A DNA stretch of 11,448 bases, from positions 1 through 11,448 of the forward strand of contig CAKTLG010000042.1 of NCBI GenBank assembly GCA_934572465.1, in the 5' to 3' direction. Source of the stretch: an uncultured Oscillospiraceae bacterium (GTDB lineage: Bacteria; Bacillota; Clostridia; Oscillospirales; Oscillospiraceae). Below are positions 1-7,799 of the stretch, piece by piece (the stretch's first letter is position 1; each line of letters opens with the position of its first letter). Below the pieces are notes generated by a model. The model did not search any database, was not told the origin of the DNA, and saw only the letters and a program-made list of their open reading frames with translations. A program made the position numbers and the translations under genes.

Positions 1-1162
1 CATCGGCACCATTGGTCACATCGACCATGGCAAGACCACCCTGACCGCTGCCATCACGAAGTACCTGTCGTTCTTCGGCGATGCTTCCTTCACCGATTAT
101 GCCAACATCGATAAGGCTCCGGAAGAGAAGGCTCGCGGTATCACAATCAACACCGCTCACGTCGAGTATGAGACCGCAAAGCGTCACTATGCTCACGTTG
201 ACTGCCCGGGCCACGCCGACTATATCAAGAACATGATCACCGGCGCTGCGCAGATGGACGGCGCGATCCTCGTTATCGCCGCCTCCGACGGCCCCATGGC
301 TCAGACCCGCGAGCACCTGCTGCTCGCCCGTCAGGTCAACGTGCCCTCCGTTCTCGTTTTCCTGAACAAGTGCGATCAGGTCGACGATGAAGAGCTGCTC
401 GAGCTGGTCGAGATGGAAGTCCGCGAGATGCTCGACTTCTATGGCTTCCCCGGCGACGACACCCCGATCATCCGCGGCAGCGCTCTGAACGCGCTGATCT
501 CCGAGTCCACCGACCCCAACGCGCCCGAGTATCAGTGCATCAAGGAACTGATGGACGCTGTTGACACGTGGATCCCGACGCCCGACCGTAAGGCCGACAT
601 GCCCTTCCTGATGCCCGTTGAGGACGTCTTCACGATCTCCGGCCGCGGCACCGTCGCTACCGGCCGTGTTGAGCGTGGTCAGCTGAAGCTCGGCGAGGAA
701 GTCGAGATCGTTGGTCTGTCCGACGAGAAGCGCAAGACCGTCGTTACCGGTATCGAGATGTTCCACAAGCTGCTCGACTACGCCGAGGCTGGCGATAACA
801 TCGGTACCCTGCTCCGCGGTGTTGCCAAGAACGAGATCGAGCGCGGCCAGGTTCTGGCTAAGCCCGGCTCCATCCACCCCCTCACCAAGTTCGTTGGTCA
901 GGTCTACGTTCTGACCAAGGACGAGGGCGGCCGTCACACCCCGTTCTTCAACAACTATCGTCCCCAGTTCTATTTCCGCACCACCGACGTTACCGGCGTC
1001 ATCACCCTGCCCGAAGGCACTGAGATGTGCATGCCCGGCGATAACGTCGACATGAAGGTCGAGCTGATCACCCCGATCGCCATCGAGAAGGGCCTCCGCT
1101 TCGCCATTCGTGAGGGCGGCCGTACCGTCGGTTCCGGCGTCGTCATCGAGACTGAGGCCTAA
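1..1162 (+). CDS. tuf: Elongation factor Tu, 5'-truncated by the window edge
   Basis: EF-Tu is the GTPase that carries aminoacyl-tRNA to the ribosomal A site. The frame is open from base 2, so only about a dozen N-terminal residues are missing; 386 residues are present against a usual 394-400. Visible G-domain motifs in order are GHIDHGKT (P-loop, G1), RGITI (switch I threonine), DCPGH (G3), NKCD (G4) and GSAL (G5). Domains 2 and 3 follow, with the typical segment [13 protein letters not shown] and the C-terminal [16 protein letters not shown]. Nothing is out of place except the normal family variation of Ile for Val in the P-loop. Codon choice is more C-ending and uniform than in the neighbouring genes, as expected for a very highly expressed gene. 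It ends 31 bases before a strong terminator and is convergent with the next gene. The upstream partner (often fusA or rps genes) lies outside the window. Confidence 0.98.
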   Translation, partial: IGTIGHIDHGKTTLTAAITKYLSFFGDASFTDYANIDKAPEEKARGITINTAHVEYETAKRHYAHVDCPGHADYIKNMITGAAQMDGAILVIAASDGPMAQTREHLLLARQVNVPSVLVFLNKCDQVDDEELLELVEMEVREMLDFYGFPGDDTPIIRGSALNALISESTDPNAPEYQCIKELMDAVDTWIPTPDRKADMPFLMPVEDVFTISGRGTVATGRVERGQLKLGEEVEIVGLSDEKRKTVVTGIEMFHKLLDYAEAGDNIGTLLRGVAKNEIERGQVLAKPGSIHPLTKFVGQVYVLTKDEGGRHTPFFNNYRPQFYFRTTDVTGVITLPEGTEMCMPGDNVDMKVELITPIAIEKGLRFAIREGGRTVGSGVVIETEA

Positions 1163-1193
1163 TTGAACCGCTGAGGGTCATCCAAAGGATCAT

Positions 1194-1228
1194 AAAAGCA
1201 GCAGGCCATTTGGCCTGCTGCTTTTTTT
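1194..1228 (+). terminator. Intrinsic terminator of tuf
   Basis: A perfect 10 bp GC-rich stem (1198-1207 paired with 1212-1221), extended by A-T pairs at its base, with a 4-base loop, is followed at once by seven T residues (1222-1228). It begins 31 bases after the tuf stop. Four A residues on the left side give only a weak U-tract on the opposite strand, so it acts mainly on the plus strand. Confidence 0.93.
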
Positions 1229-1290
1229 GCTTCGATGCTGGAACGGAAAGAGAGGCGCTCTCTCTTCGCGTCGGCTGAAAAGAGACAGAA

Positions 1291-1322
1291 GCAGCGCCCC
1301 GCGCATCCGCGCGGGGCGCTGC
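1291..1322 (-). terminator. Strong hairpin, probable terminator of the HD-domain gene
   Basis: A perfect 14 bp, almost all-GC stem (1291-1304 with 1309-1322) has a 4-base loop and starts 9 bases past the minus-strand stop codon at 1331. On the minus strand the following bases are T-rich (TTCTGTCTCTTTTC) rather than a clean T run. It is therefore a probable but not textbook terminator. It shields the HD gene from the convergent tuf unit. Confidence 0.72.
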
Positions 1323-1330
1323 ACGTCATA

Positions 1331-2344
1331 TCAGGGACTTTCATAGACCGCCTGTACCCAGCGGTCAAAGCCGTCGGCGCGGAAGGCGGCGAGCTGCGCG
1401 GCGTAGGTCGCGCTGAGCGCGGTATAGCGGCGAAGGCCGCTGCCCGTCCGCACCAGCGGGTCGATGCTGCGCTTTTTGGCGGCGACACGGACGGCATAGA
1501 CGCCCTCCGGTCTGTGCGCCGTGCTGACCGTGCCGGTGATGCGGCGGTAGTCCTGCCAGCGCGCGGCGAGCGCGGGAACGGCAAGGAGGCGGGTGATGAC
1601 GGTCTCTTCGTCGGTATAGAGGTCGTCGATCGTCAGCGCGCCGGCATTCAGCGCATCGCGCAGCAGGTCGGCGAGATACTGCATACTGAAGCGGTCGTCG
1701 TCGGAGACGAACCATTGCGATTGCCGCAGCGCAAGACGCGTGAAGGCATCGGCCTGCGCCGCGTGCGCAAAGCACAGCTCGTCCGCGCCATCCTCATTCT
1801 GCCCGACAAAGAGATCGCCGCAGATGGCGCGGATCATCGTGTCCGGCGCGTGGAAGACGAGGCGCGCATTGCCGAGCGTATATTCGAGCCGGTCGGCGGA
1901 GAGGCGGGGCGAGTCGTTGTCGGCGATGGGGTAGCGGTGGTAGTCGTCCACATCGGCGACCGTCAGGCCGCTGCGCGCCAGCAGCGCCGTCAGCTCCGGC
2001 GAGGAGGCGATCATCGCGTGCGTGCGGCGCTCGGTGGACTCCTGCATCATATGATCGCCATTCAGAAAGTCTATCACGTGGGCAAAGGCGGGCGTCGCAA
2101 TGTCGTGCAGCAGTCCGGCGGCGGCTTGAGCCAGATCGTGCGTAAAGCGCCAGACGAGCGCCGCCGTGCCAAGCGAGTGGAGGCAGCGGGAGTAGGGGGC
2201 GAGGGCGGCGCGGTAGAGGGGGTAGGCCGTGTATTCGCAGCCGCAGTGCATCCCGACGCGGCGGAGCCGCTGCATTGCGGGCGTTTCCGCCATGGCGCAC
2301 AGCGCGGGCGGCAGCGCGGGGAGGTAAAGGTCGGTATATGCCAT
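1331..2344 (-). CDS. HD-domain metal-dependent phosphohydrolase
   Basis: A 337-residue protein of the HD superfamily, probably a nucleotide or phosphate-ester hydrolase binding a divalent metal. The full H...HD...D metal set is visible: His at about residue 56 (CLHSLGT), the HD pair at 80-81 (LLHDIATPAFAH) and Asp at about 151 (LSADRLEY). The pattern LLHDIxTPxFxH followed by a late D-R-L-E-Y resembles the dNTPase/SAMHD1-like branch of HD proteins, but the substrate cannot be told from sequence. The ATG at 2344 was chosen because AAAAGGAG lies 8 bases upstream. A longer open frame to 2455 would run back over a terminator and the end of murA and starts without a site of its own. The gene lies downstream of murA on the same strand, with a terminator between them, and ends convergent with tuf. 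No signal peptide or membrane segment is seen. Confidence 0.88.
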   Translation of the reverse strand: MAYTDLYLPALPPALCAMAETPAMQRLRRVGMHCGCEYTAYPLYRAALAPYSRCLHSLGTAALVWRFTHDLAQAAAGLLHDIATPAFAHVIDFLNGDHMMQESTERRTHAMIASSPELTALLARSGLTVADVDDYHRYPIADNDSPRLSADRLEYTLGNARLVFHAPDTMIRAICGDLFVGQNEDGADELCFAHAAQADAFTRLALRQSQWFVSDDDRFSMQYLADLLRDALNAGALTIDDLYTDEETVITRLLAVPALAARWQDYRRITGTVSTAHRPEGVYAVRVAAKKRSIDPLVRTGSGLRRYTALSATYAAQLAAFRADGFDRWVQAVYESP

Positions 2345-2365
2345 GAAAATCGCTCCTTTTGCAGC

Positions 2366-2398
2366 AAAAAAGCGCCTTTGCCAGCGGCAAAGGCGCTT
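2366..2398 (-). terminator. Intrinsic terminator between murA and the HD gene
   Basis: A 13 bp perfect stem (2370-2382 with 2386-2398) with a 3-base loop is followed on the minus strand by a run of six T residues (2371-2366). It begins 12 bases after the murA stop. Its U-tract ends only 5 bases before the Shine-Dalgarno of the HD gene (2360-2353), so expression of that gene probably depends on read-through. On the plus strand there is no T run. Confidence 0.9.
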
Positions 2399-2409
2399 AT
2401 CCGGTTGGG

Positions 2410-3702
2410 TCAGCCGATCTGCCGAACGTCGGACGGTTCCTCCGTTTCGACGCATTCGAGCTTTGCGCCGAGCGCACGGAGCTTGCCGATGATATCCTCG
2501 TAGCCGCGCTCAATGTAATGGACGTTAGTGATCTCGCTCACGCCCTCGGCGGCGAGCGCCGCAATGACCATTGCGGCTCCGGCACGGAGATCGTAGGCCT
2601 GTACGCTGGCGGCGGTCAGATGGTCAACACCCTCGACCACGGCGGTGCGGCCCTCGACGCGGATCTGCGCGCCCATGCGCGTCAGCTCGCCGACGTAGCG
2701 GTAGCGATTGTCCCACACGCCCTCGGTGACGACGCTCGTCCCTTCGGCAAGGCAAAGCGCCACGGTGATCTGCGGCTGCATATCGGTGGGGAAGCCGGGG
2801 TAGGGCAGCGTCTTGACGTTGGTGCGGCGCAGACGATCCGCACGGCGCACGAGCAGCGTATCATCCTGCTCCTCGACCTGCACGCCCATCTCCTGCAGCT
2901 TGGCGGTGATGCAGTCCATGTGCTTGGGAATGATGCCGCGCACGAGCACCTGCCCGCCGCAGGCGGCGACGGCCGCCATGTAGGTGCCGGCCTCGATCTG
3001 GTCGGGAATGATGGCGTAGGTGCCGCCGTGGAGCCTGTCCACGCCGAAAATACGGATGGTGTCGGTGCCTGCGCCCTTGATGTTCGCACCCATGGAGTTG
3101 AGGAAGTTCGCAAGGTCGACGATGTGCGGCTCCTTGGCGGCGTTTTCGATGACAGTGGTGCCGTCGGCCAGCGCCGCGGCCATCATGATGTTCATCGTCG
3201 CGCCGACGGAGACGACGTCGAGATAGATATTCGCGCCCTTCATGCGCCCGCCGGACGCCTTCGCGCAGATGAAGTCACCCTCGCGCACCTCGGCGCCCAT
3301 GGCGGCGAAGCCCTTGACGTGCTGGTCGATGGGGCGCACGCCGCCGAAGTTGCAGCCGCCGGGCATGGAGACCTCGGCCTCGCCGAAGCGGCCGAGCAGC
3401 GCGCCGATGAGGTAGTAGGAGGCGCGGATCTTGTGCGCCAGCTCCTGCGAGACCTGCGTGGTGACGATGCGGCGGCAGTCGATCTCCACGTCGCTGCGGT
3501 TGAGGAAGCGGACGCTCGCGCCGAGCTGCTCAAGGATCTTGAGCAGCGCCGTCACGTCGGAGATCTGGGGGATGTTTTCGATGCGGCAGACGCCGTCGAC
3601 CAGAAGGGCGGCGGGAATGATGGCGACGGCGGCGTTCTTTGCGCCGCTGATGCGCACTTCACCAAAGAGCGGATGACCGCCCTCCACGATATATTTCGTC
3701 AT
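2410..3702 (-). CDS. murA: UDP-N-acetylglucosamine 1-carboxyvinyltransferase (MurA)
   Basis: MurA transfers enolpyruvate from PEP to UDP-GlcNAc, the first committed step of peptidoglycan synthesis, in the cytoplasm. At 430 residues it has the family length. Lys22 (SGAKNAAV), the catalytic Cys at 117 (MPGGCNFGG), the RPIDQH segment, the PYPGFPTDMQPQ segment with the catalytic Asp, and the C-terminal RAGAA...ERGYEDIIGKLRALGA block are all present. Keeping the Cys rather than Asp predicts fosfomycin sensitivity of this copy. The loop between Cys117 and Arg seems one residue longer than in the E. coli protein as recalled (NFGGV against TIGA). The ATG has GGAG five bases upstream. It follows the walRK-yycHI block on the same strand but has its own likely promoter and a terminator on either side. 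Whether it is the MurAA or MurAB (MurZ) type cannot be settled here. Confidence 0.97.
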   Translation of the reverse strand: MTKYIVEGGHPLFGEVRISGAKNAAVAIIPAALLVDGVCRIENIPQISDVTALLKILEQLGASVRFLNRSDVEIDCRRIVTTQVSQELAHKIRASYYLIGALLGRFGEAEVSMPGGCNFGGVRPIDQHVKGFAAMGAEVREGDFICAKASGGRMKGANIYLDVVSVGATMNIMMAAALADGTTVIENAAKEPHIVDLANFLNSMGANIKGAGTDTIRIFGVDRLHGGTYAIIPDQIEAGTYMAAVAACGGQVLVRGIIPKHMDCITAKLQEMGVQVEEQDDTLLVRRADRLRRTNVKTLPYPGFPTDMQPQITVALCLAEGTSVVTEGVWDNRYRYVGELTRMGAQIRVEGRTAVVEGVDHLTAASVQAYDLRAGAAMVIAALAAEGVSEITNVHYIERGYEDIIGKLRALGAKLECVETEEPSDVRQIG

Positions 3703-3789
3703 AAAAACTCCTTAAAAAGAGACGATGGCTATTTGAGAAATGGCAGGAGAAAGGCTCGCCTGTCCATGGTATTCACATAATACATCAAC

Positions 3790-3817
3790 AGTATACCAAA
3801 AAAAACGGAAAAAGCAA
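3790..3817 (-). promoter_or_regulatory. Likely sigma-A promoter of murA
   Basis: On the minus strand TTGCTT (3817-3812) and TATACT (3795-3790) are separated by 16 bases, giving a start near 3783 and a leader of about 80 bases before the murA ATG. The -35 and spacer lie inside the T-rich tail of the upstream yycI terminator, so the two signals share bases. Just downstream of the -10 are three TGT triplets (TGTTGATGTATTATGTG), which could be an operator but do not match a box I know. Confidence 0.6.
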
Positions 3818-3846
3818 TCCCGCGAGGAAAAAATTTCCGAAGCGGG
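3809..3846 (-). terminator. Probable terminator after the yycI-like gene
   Basis: An imperfect hairpin on the minus strand has a lower CCCGC/GCGGG stem (3846-3842 with 3823-3819) and an upper GGAAA/TTTCC stem, split by a small internal loop. It is followed by five T residues (3813-3809), then CCG and eight more T. It starts 10 bases after the yycI stop and closes the GDPD-walRK operon, probably incompletely given the weaker stem. Confidence 0.65.
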
Positions 3847-3856
3847 GGAAAATAGC

Positions 3857-4654
3857 TCATTCCCGCGTGATCTCGCCGGTTTTATAGTTGACATAATAAT
3901 TGTTAACATCCGTGACGATGCGCCATACGGGGAGCAGACGCAGCGGCGCCGCGGCAGAGGATTGGAGAAGATAGCCGCTCTCGACGGACAGGATCTCGGT
4001 GCAGACAAGGCCGGAGGCCGTGCGATAGTCGAGAAAGCGCACGAGCGCGGTGACGGCGTCGACGCCATCGGCGCTGCGGCCTTCGCTCAGGCTGGAGAGG
4101 AAGACGCCGGAAACGGAGATGAGACGGCTGCCAGAGAAGCTGAGCGTCAGCGCGGCGTTGAAAACGGGGGAGGAGCCGGTCGTGCGCACGCCGGTGACGC
4201 TGCCGCTGCCGTCCGTCAGCTGCGTGACAGTGCGCTCATAGCCGAAGGACTTGAAGAGGTCGCGGCAGAAAAGGTCGGGATCCTCCACCGGACGGGAGAC
4301 GGAGCCCTCCACCGCGCCGCCCGCGCGGATGGAGCACAGGCCGTATTCACCGCTGTAAAGGCACACGCCGCCGCCGGAGTCGGACACGCTGGCCGTACCG
4401 AGCAGCGCGGCGGCAAAGGCGGTCTCACGCTCCAGATCGCGGTCGAGCGCGGAGGAGAGGAGCGCGTCATCCTGCGGAAGAACGGCGGGCTCGAGCGTGA
4501 TGCCGCTGGCATCGAACAACGTAACGAGCTGCTCGACGGATCGGTCATAGGCGGCGCGCTGCTCGGCGCGCCGGCTGAGCAGCAGGACAAGCAGAAACGC
4601 ATTGACCAGCAGCAGTATCACGATCACGATGTTCTTGAGCCGCGAGGTTTTCAT
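3857..4654 (-). CDS. yycI: YycI-like WalK regulatory protein
   Basis: A 265-residue protein with one N-terminal membrane segment (about residues 7-27, INVILLL-type hydrophobic run after KTSRLKN) and a large extracytoplasmic part. In Bacillus and Staphylococcus, YycI forms a membrane complex with YycH and WalK that modulates the kinase. The C-terminal block PVWRIVTDVNNYYVNYKTGEI is the recognisable YycI-type ending; the middle is divergent. The assignment rests on this block plus position: it follows walR, walK and the yycH-like gene in the canonical order. ATG at 4654 has GGAG 8 bases upstream and lies 36 bases after the yycH stop. It is the last gene before a terminator. Confidence 0.77.
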   Translation of the reverse strand: MKTSRLKNIVIVILLLVNAFLLVLLLSRRAEQRAAYDRSVEQLVTLFDASGITLEPAVLPQDDALLSSALDRDLERETAFAAALLGTASVSDSGGGVCLYSGEYGLCSIRAGGAVEGSVSRPVEDPDLFCRDLFKSFGYERTVTQLTDGSGSVTGVRTTGSSPVFNAALTLSFSGSRLISVSGVFLSSLSEGRSADGVDAVTALVRFLDYRTASGLVCTEILSVESGYLLQSSAAAPLRLLPVWRIVTDVNNYYVNYKTGEITRE

Positions 4655-4690
4655 GGTGCGCGCTCCTTTCAGTGAGGATGAGGAAGACGA

Positions 4691-5989
4691 TCAGGCGCTG
4701 AACCAGCTGACGCCGACAGTGTCCGTGCCGCGGTCGTCGTAGCAGACGCAAAGCTCCGCGCCGGGGTACCGGCTGGCGGCGATGGCCGCCGCCTGACGTG
4801 CGGGCAGGAGCAGCGCGGGCGAATCGCTGAGGGCGTAGTTGCGGCAGTGGAGCGTGAAGCTCGTGATGCTTTGCCCCTCGATGGTCACGTATGCGGCGTG
4901 GGTGCCGTCGGAAAAGCGAAGGGGCGTGCCGTTTACAGCGTAGTCGAACGTGATGGTGCAGAGCTTGGAGCTGCCCTCGTAGCCGCTTAGATACAGCTCC
5001 GCGTCGCCGCAGAGATCGCGCAGCAGCGTAAAGACCAGACGCTGCGCGGCGGCGGCCGATTCGATCAGGGTGGGCCTGCCGGCATCGGCGGCGGAGACAT
5101 AATAAAGCGAGCCGGCCTCGGCGCTGTCGCCCTGATAGGAGACGACGCCATCGGATTGGAGGCGCAGCGTGCCGTAGACCTCCTGAATGACGGTGGTGCC
5201 GGAGGAATCGGTGTAGCCGCTGGTGTGGGGGTTGAACTCGGCAAGGCGCAGGAACGTGGGCAGATCGGTCAGCGCGTTCGCGGCGGAAAGCGTGCAGCGC
5301 GCCGCAGGCTCGCTGAAAATGAGCGTGTAGGGCGAGAGCTGCTCGTAGCCGCCGGAGAGGGCGAAGGAAAATTCGGTGCCGTTGCCGTCGAGCGCGGCAA
5401 GGCTCTCGGACAGCGCGCTGCTGCTGACGGCCGTGCGGCTGAAAAAGCAGCCCTCGTCGCGGTCCTGCAAGTAGAGGAGCGCGCCGCCGTCCTCGGCTGG
5501 GAGCAGCAGCAGCCGGCAGACGCGCAGCAGCGGCGTGTCGGGCGCGGTGACGCCGAGGATGCCGGCAAGGAGCGGGAGCGGCGTGTCGGCGCCGAGCGCA
5601 AGGTAAAGCCCGCTTTTGGGCAGCGCGGCAAGCAGCTCATCGTCAGAGCAGGAGGTAAGCGTCTCGGCGGAGCCGAGCGCTTCGCTGAAGAAAACGCCCG
5701 CCTGCTCAAATTCCGTATCAAGCGTGGTGATGGCGTCAAGGCCGAAGCGGGCATATTCGCTGGTGAAGACCACGCGCACGGGAAGCGCCAGCTCGGTCGG
5801 ATCGGCGGTGACGGCGCTCTCCGGCACGGCGTCGTCGGTGAACCAGTCGCGCGCAAGCTCGTAGGGCGTTTTGCCCGCAAGGCCGCCGACGAGCGGCGTC
5901 TGCATCAGCAGAAACAGCGCCGAGAGCGTGAGCGCGGCGATGGCAATATTCTGCGCATGGCGAATGAGCGCGGCCTTTTTATCCTTCAT
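4691..5989 (-). CDS. yycH: YycH-like WalK regulatory protein
   Basis: A 432-residue protein with a single N-terminal membrane segment (about residues 13-32) followed by a long extracytoplasmic region, matching YycH of the WalRK system in length, topology and place. Sequence likeness visible by eye is weak, so the name relies on gene order (walR-walK-this-yycI) and architecture. It has five or more scattered Cys residues, uncommon in an exported Firmicute protein. Its ATG lies inside the end of walK (11-base overlap), with GGGGAGG just upstream inside walK, so the two are probably translationally coupled. Role by family: it would contact the outside or membrane part of WalK and tune its activity. 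Confidence 0.68.
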   Translation of the reverse strand: MKDKKAALIRHAQNIAIAALTLSALFLLMQTPLVGGLAGKTPYELARDWFTDDAVPESAVTADPTELALPVRVVFTSEYARFGLDAITTLDTEFEQAGVFFSEALGSAETLTSCSDDELLAALPKSGLYLALGADTPLPLLAGILGVTAPDTPLLRVCRLLLLPAEDGGALLYLQDRDEGCFFSRTAVSSSALSESLAALDGNGTEFSFALSGGYEQLSPYTLIFSEPAARCTLSAANALTDLPTFLRLAEFNPHTSGYTDSSGTTVIQEVYGTLRLQSDGVVSYQGDSAEAGSLYYVSAADAGRPTLIESAAAAQRLVFTLLRDLCGDAELYLSGYEGSSKLCTITFDYAVNGTPLRFSDGTHAAYVTIEGQSITSFTLHCRNYALSDSPALLLPARQAAAIAASRYPGAELCVCYDDRGTDTVGVSWFSA

Positions 5990-7763
5990 GGGACGCCTCC
6001 CCGCCGATGGGCTGGGTGATGGGCAGCACGAGCCGCACGGTCGTGCCGGGGCCGGGGCGATCGACGAGCGCGAGCGTGCCGTGGTGGCGCTGGACGATCT
6101 CGGTGGCGATGGAAAGGCCGAGGCCTGTGCCGCCGGATTCGCGCGAGCGCGCCTTGTCTACGCGGTAGAAGCGCTCGAAGATGCGGCTGCGGTCGGCCTC
6201 GGGGATGCCGATGCCGTCGTCCGCGACCTCCATCCAGACCGTTTCGCCCTCGCTGCCAGCGGTGACGCGGATGTGGCCGCCGTCCGGCGTATACTTCACG
6301 GCGTTGCCGAGGACGTTGAGCATGACCTGCTCGATACGGCCGCGGTCGCCCATGATGAGGGGCAGATCCTCGCTGTAGTCGTGCGTCAGCTCGTGGCCGT
6401 GGCGGCGGGCCTCCAGCTCGATGGAGCGGAGCACCGCGTCGATGGCGGCGGAGAAGGGGAATCGCGCCATGTTCATCTCGCTGCGGCCGGAATCAAGGCG
6501 CGAGAGCGTCAGCAGATCCTGCACGATGTGGGTCATGCGGTCGGTCTCGCTGATGACGACATCGAGGAAGTCATTCTCCGTCTCGCGGCTGAGCTCGCCG
6601 CCCGCATCGCGGATGGTCTCGGCATAGGAGCGGACGTTCGTGAGCGGGGTGCGCAGCTCGTGGGAGACGTTGGCGACAAATTCCTTGCGCCGCTCCTCGG
6701 TCTTGCGGTGCTCGGTGACATCGTGCAGCACGATGAGGACGCCGCCGCTCTCCTCGTCGGAAAAGGGCGCAAAGTACAGCTCCACGCTGCGCTCGCCGAC
6801 CGTCAGCTCGGATTCGACGTAATCGCTGCGCTGCATGGAAACGACGTGGGAGAAGGGACAGACGGCTTCAAAAAGCTCGCTGTAGACGCACTCCTCCGCG
6901 CTGCGGCCCAGAAGCTCGCAGGCGGCGGGGTTGCAGTGGATGAGCCTGCCCGTGCCGTCGTAGGCGACGACGCCGTCGCTCATGTGGAGAAACAGCGTAT
7001 CGAGCTTGTTGCGCTCGTTTTCCACGGCTTCAAGCGTGGAGTGGAGCACGGAGGCCATGTCGTTGAACGTGGTGGTCAGCACGCCGATCTCGTCCGTCGA
7101 TTCGACGGCGAGCGTCTCGTCAAAGTCGCCGGCGGCGACGCGCTCGGCGCCCTCGGTCAGCTTTTCGATGGGGTCGATCATCGTTTTTGCCAGCAGGAAC
7201 GAGAGCAGGACCGAGACAAGAAGGCCGACGAGCAGCGCCTGCAAAATGATGAACAGCAGCTCGGAATTGAGCGAGGAGACCGTCGTGCGGTTGTCGCGGA
7301 TGTAGATGATGAAGCTGTTGTCGCCGCCGGAGATGGGGATGGCAACGTCCATATAGCTCGAGGCAAGGTCGCTGTGGTCGCCGACGGCGCCGTTGCGCGC
7401 GGTGAGGATGTTCTCCGTCTGCTCCAGCGCGTCGGCGCTGTCGTTGCTCGAGGCGAGCACCGCGCCGCTTTTGGCGTCGAGGATATAGTAGTTGCGGTTG
7501 CGCGAGTCGATGCTGAGCGTACCGGAGGAGGCCTCGAGCATCGTTTGCAGCCGCGCGGCACCGTCCTCCTGCGCCGCCTCCTCGCGCAGCGTGTTGACGA
7601 AGGCGGCGTTGGACTCGCCGAACATCTCGTTCATCTGCTCGTAGAAGTCGTCGATATAGAAGTTCGTGACGCTGGTCATCAGAAACGCGCCGACCACCGC
7701 CATCAGGGAGGTGACGAGCAGCAGCATGATCATCACGAGCTTCATGTGCAGGCTGCGGAACAT
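5979..7763 (-). CDS. walK: WalK-type sensor histidine kinase
   Basis: A 594-residue membrane kinase with the full WalK (VicK/YycG) layout: membrane segment 1 at about 8-30, an extracytoplasmic sensor of about 140 residues, membrane segment 2 at about 169-191, HAMP at about 192-245, PAS at about 255-350, then HisKA and HATPase. The phospho-acceptor is His368 (NVSHELRTPLT). The N box has Asn487 (LNVLGNAVKYTP), the G1 box is DDGIGIPE (about 516), the F box is IFERFYRVDKARSR, and the G2 box is GGTGLGLSI (about 544). The sensor part has the size expected of the Cache-like domain of WalK. It lies 36 bases after walR with GGAG 8 bases before the ATG, and overlaps the yycH-like gene. In relatives it senses the state of the cell wall and phosphorylates WalR. 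PhoR is the closest alternative, but the yycHI genes downstream favour WalK. Confidence 0.93.
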   Translation of the reverse strand: MFRSLHMKLVMIMLLLVTSLMAVVGAFLMTSVTNFYIDDFYEQMNEMFGESNAAFVNTLREEAAQEDGAARLQTMLEASSGTLSIDSRNRNYYILDAKSGAVLASSNDSADALEQTENILTARNGAVGDHSDLASSYMDVAIPISGGDNSFIIYIRDNRTTVSSLNSELLFIILQALLVGLLVSVLLSFLLAKTMIDPIEKLTEGAERVAAGDFDETLAVESTDEIGVLTTTFNDMASVLHSTLEAVENERNKLDTLFLHMSDGVVAYDGTGRLIHCNPAACELLGRSAEECVYSELFEAVCPFSHVVSMQRSDYVESELTVGERSVELYFAPFSDEESGGVLIVLHDVTEHRKTEERRKEFVANVSHELRTPLTNVRSYAETIRDAGGELSRETENDFLDVVISETDRMTHIVQDLLTLSRLDSGRSEMNMARFPFSAAIDAVLRSIELEARRHGHELTHDYSEDLPLIMGDRGRIEQVMLNVLGNAVKYTPDGGHIRVTAGSEGETVWMEVADDGIGIPEADRSRIFERFYRVDKARSRESGGTGLGLSIATEIVQRHHGTLALVDRPGPGTTVRLVLPITQPIGGEASHEG

Positions 7764-7799
7764 GGGCGGTACTCCTTTCGCTGAGCGTTGGGGCGTGCG

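Noticed and set aside
1248..1266. Small inverted repeat AAGAGAG/CTCTCTT between the tuf and HD terminators
   Set aside because: Only 7 bp with no T run on either strand, so there is no support for a terminator or binding site.
3886..3906. TTGACA and TTAACA in the end of the yycI-like gene, resembling a WalR or PhoP box
   Set aside because: The half sites are 15 bases apart instead of 11, and they lie inside coding sequence.
5871..7784. A 637-codon open frame on the plus strand opposite walK, and similar long frames opposite murA (2359-3780) and the HD gene (1235-2503)
   Set aside because: They lack family motifs, have low-complexity Ala/Arg/Val/Asp-rich products and no ribosome sites, and lie opposite genes with full conserved motifs. 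They are the usual by-product of GC-rich codon use.
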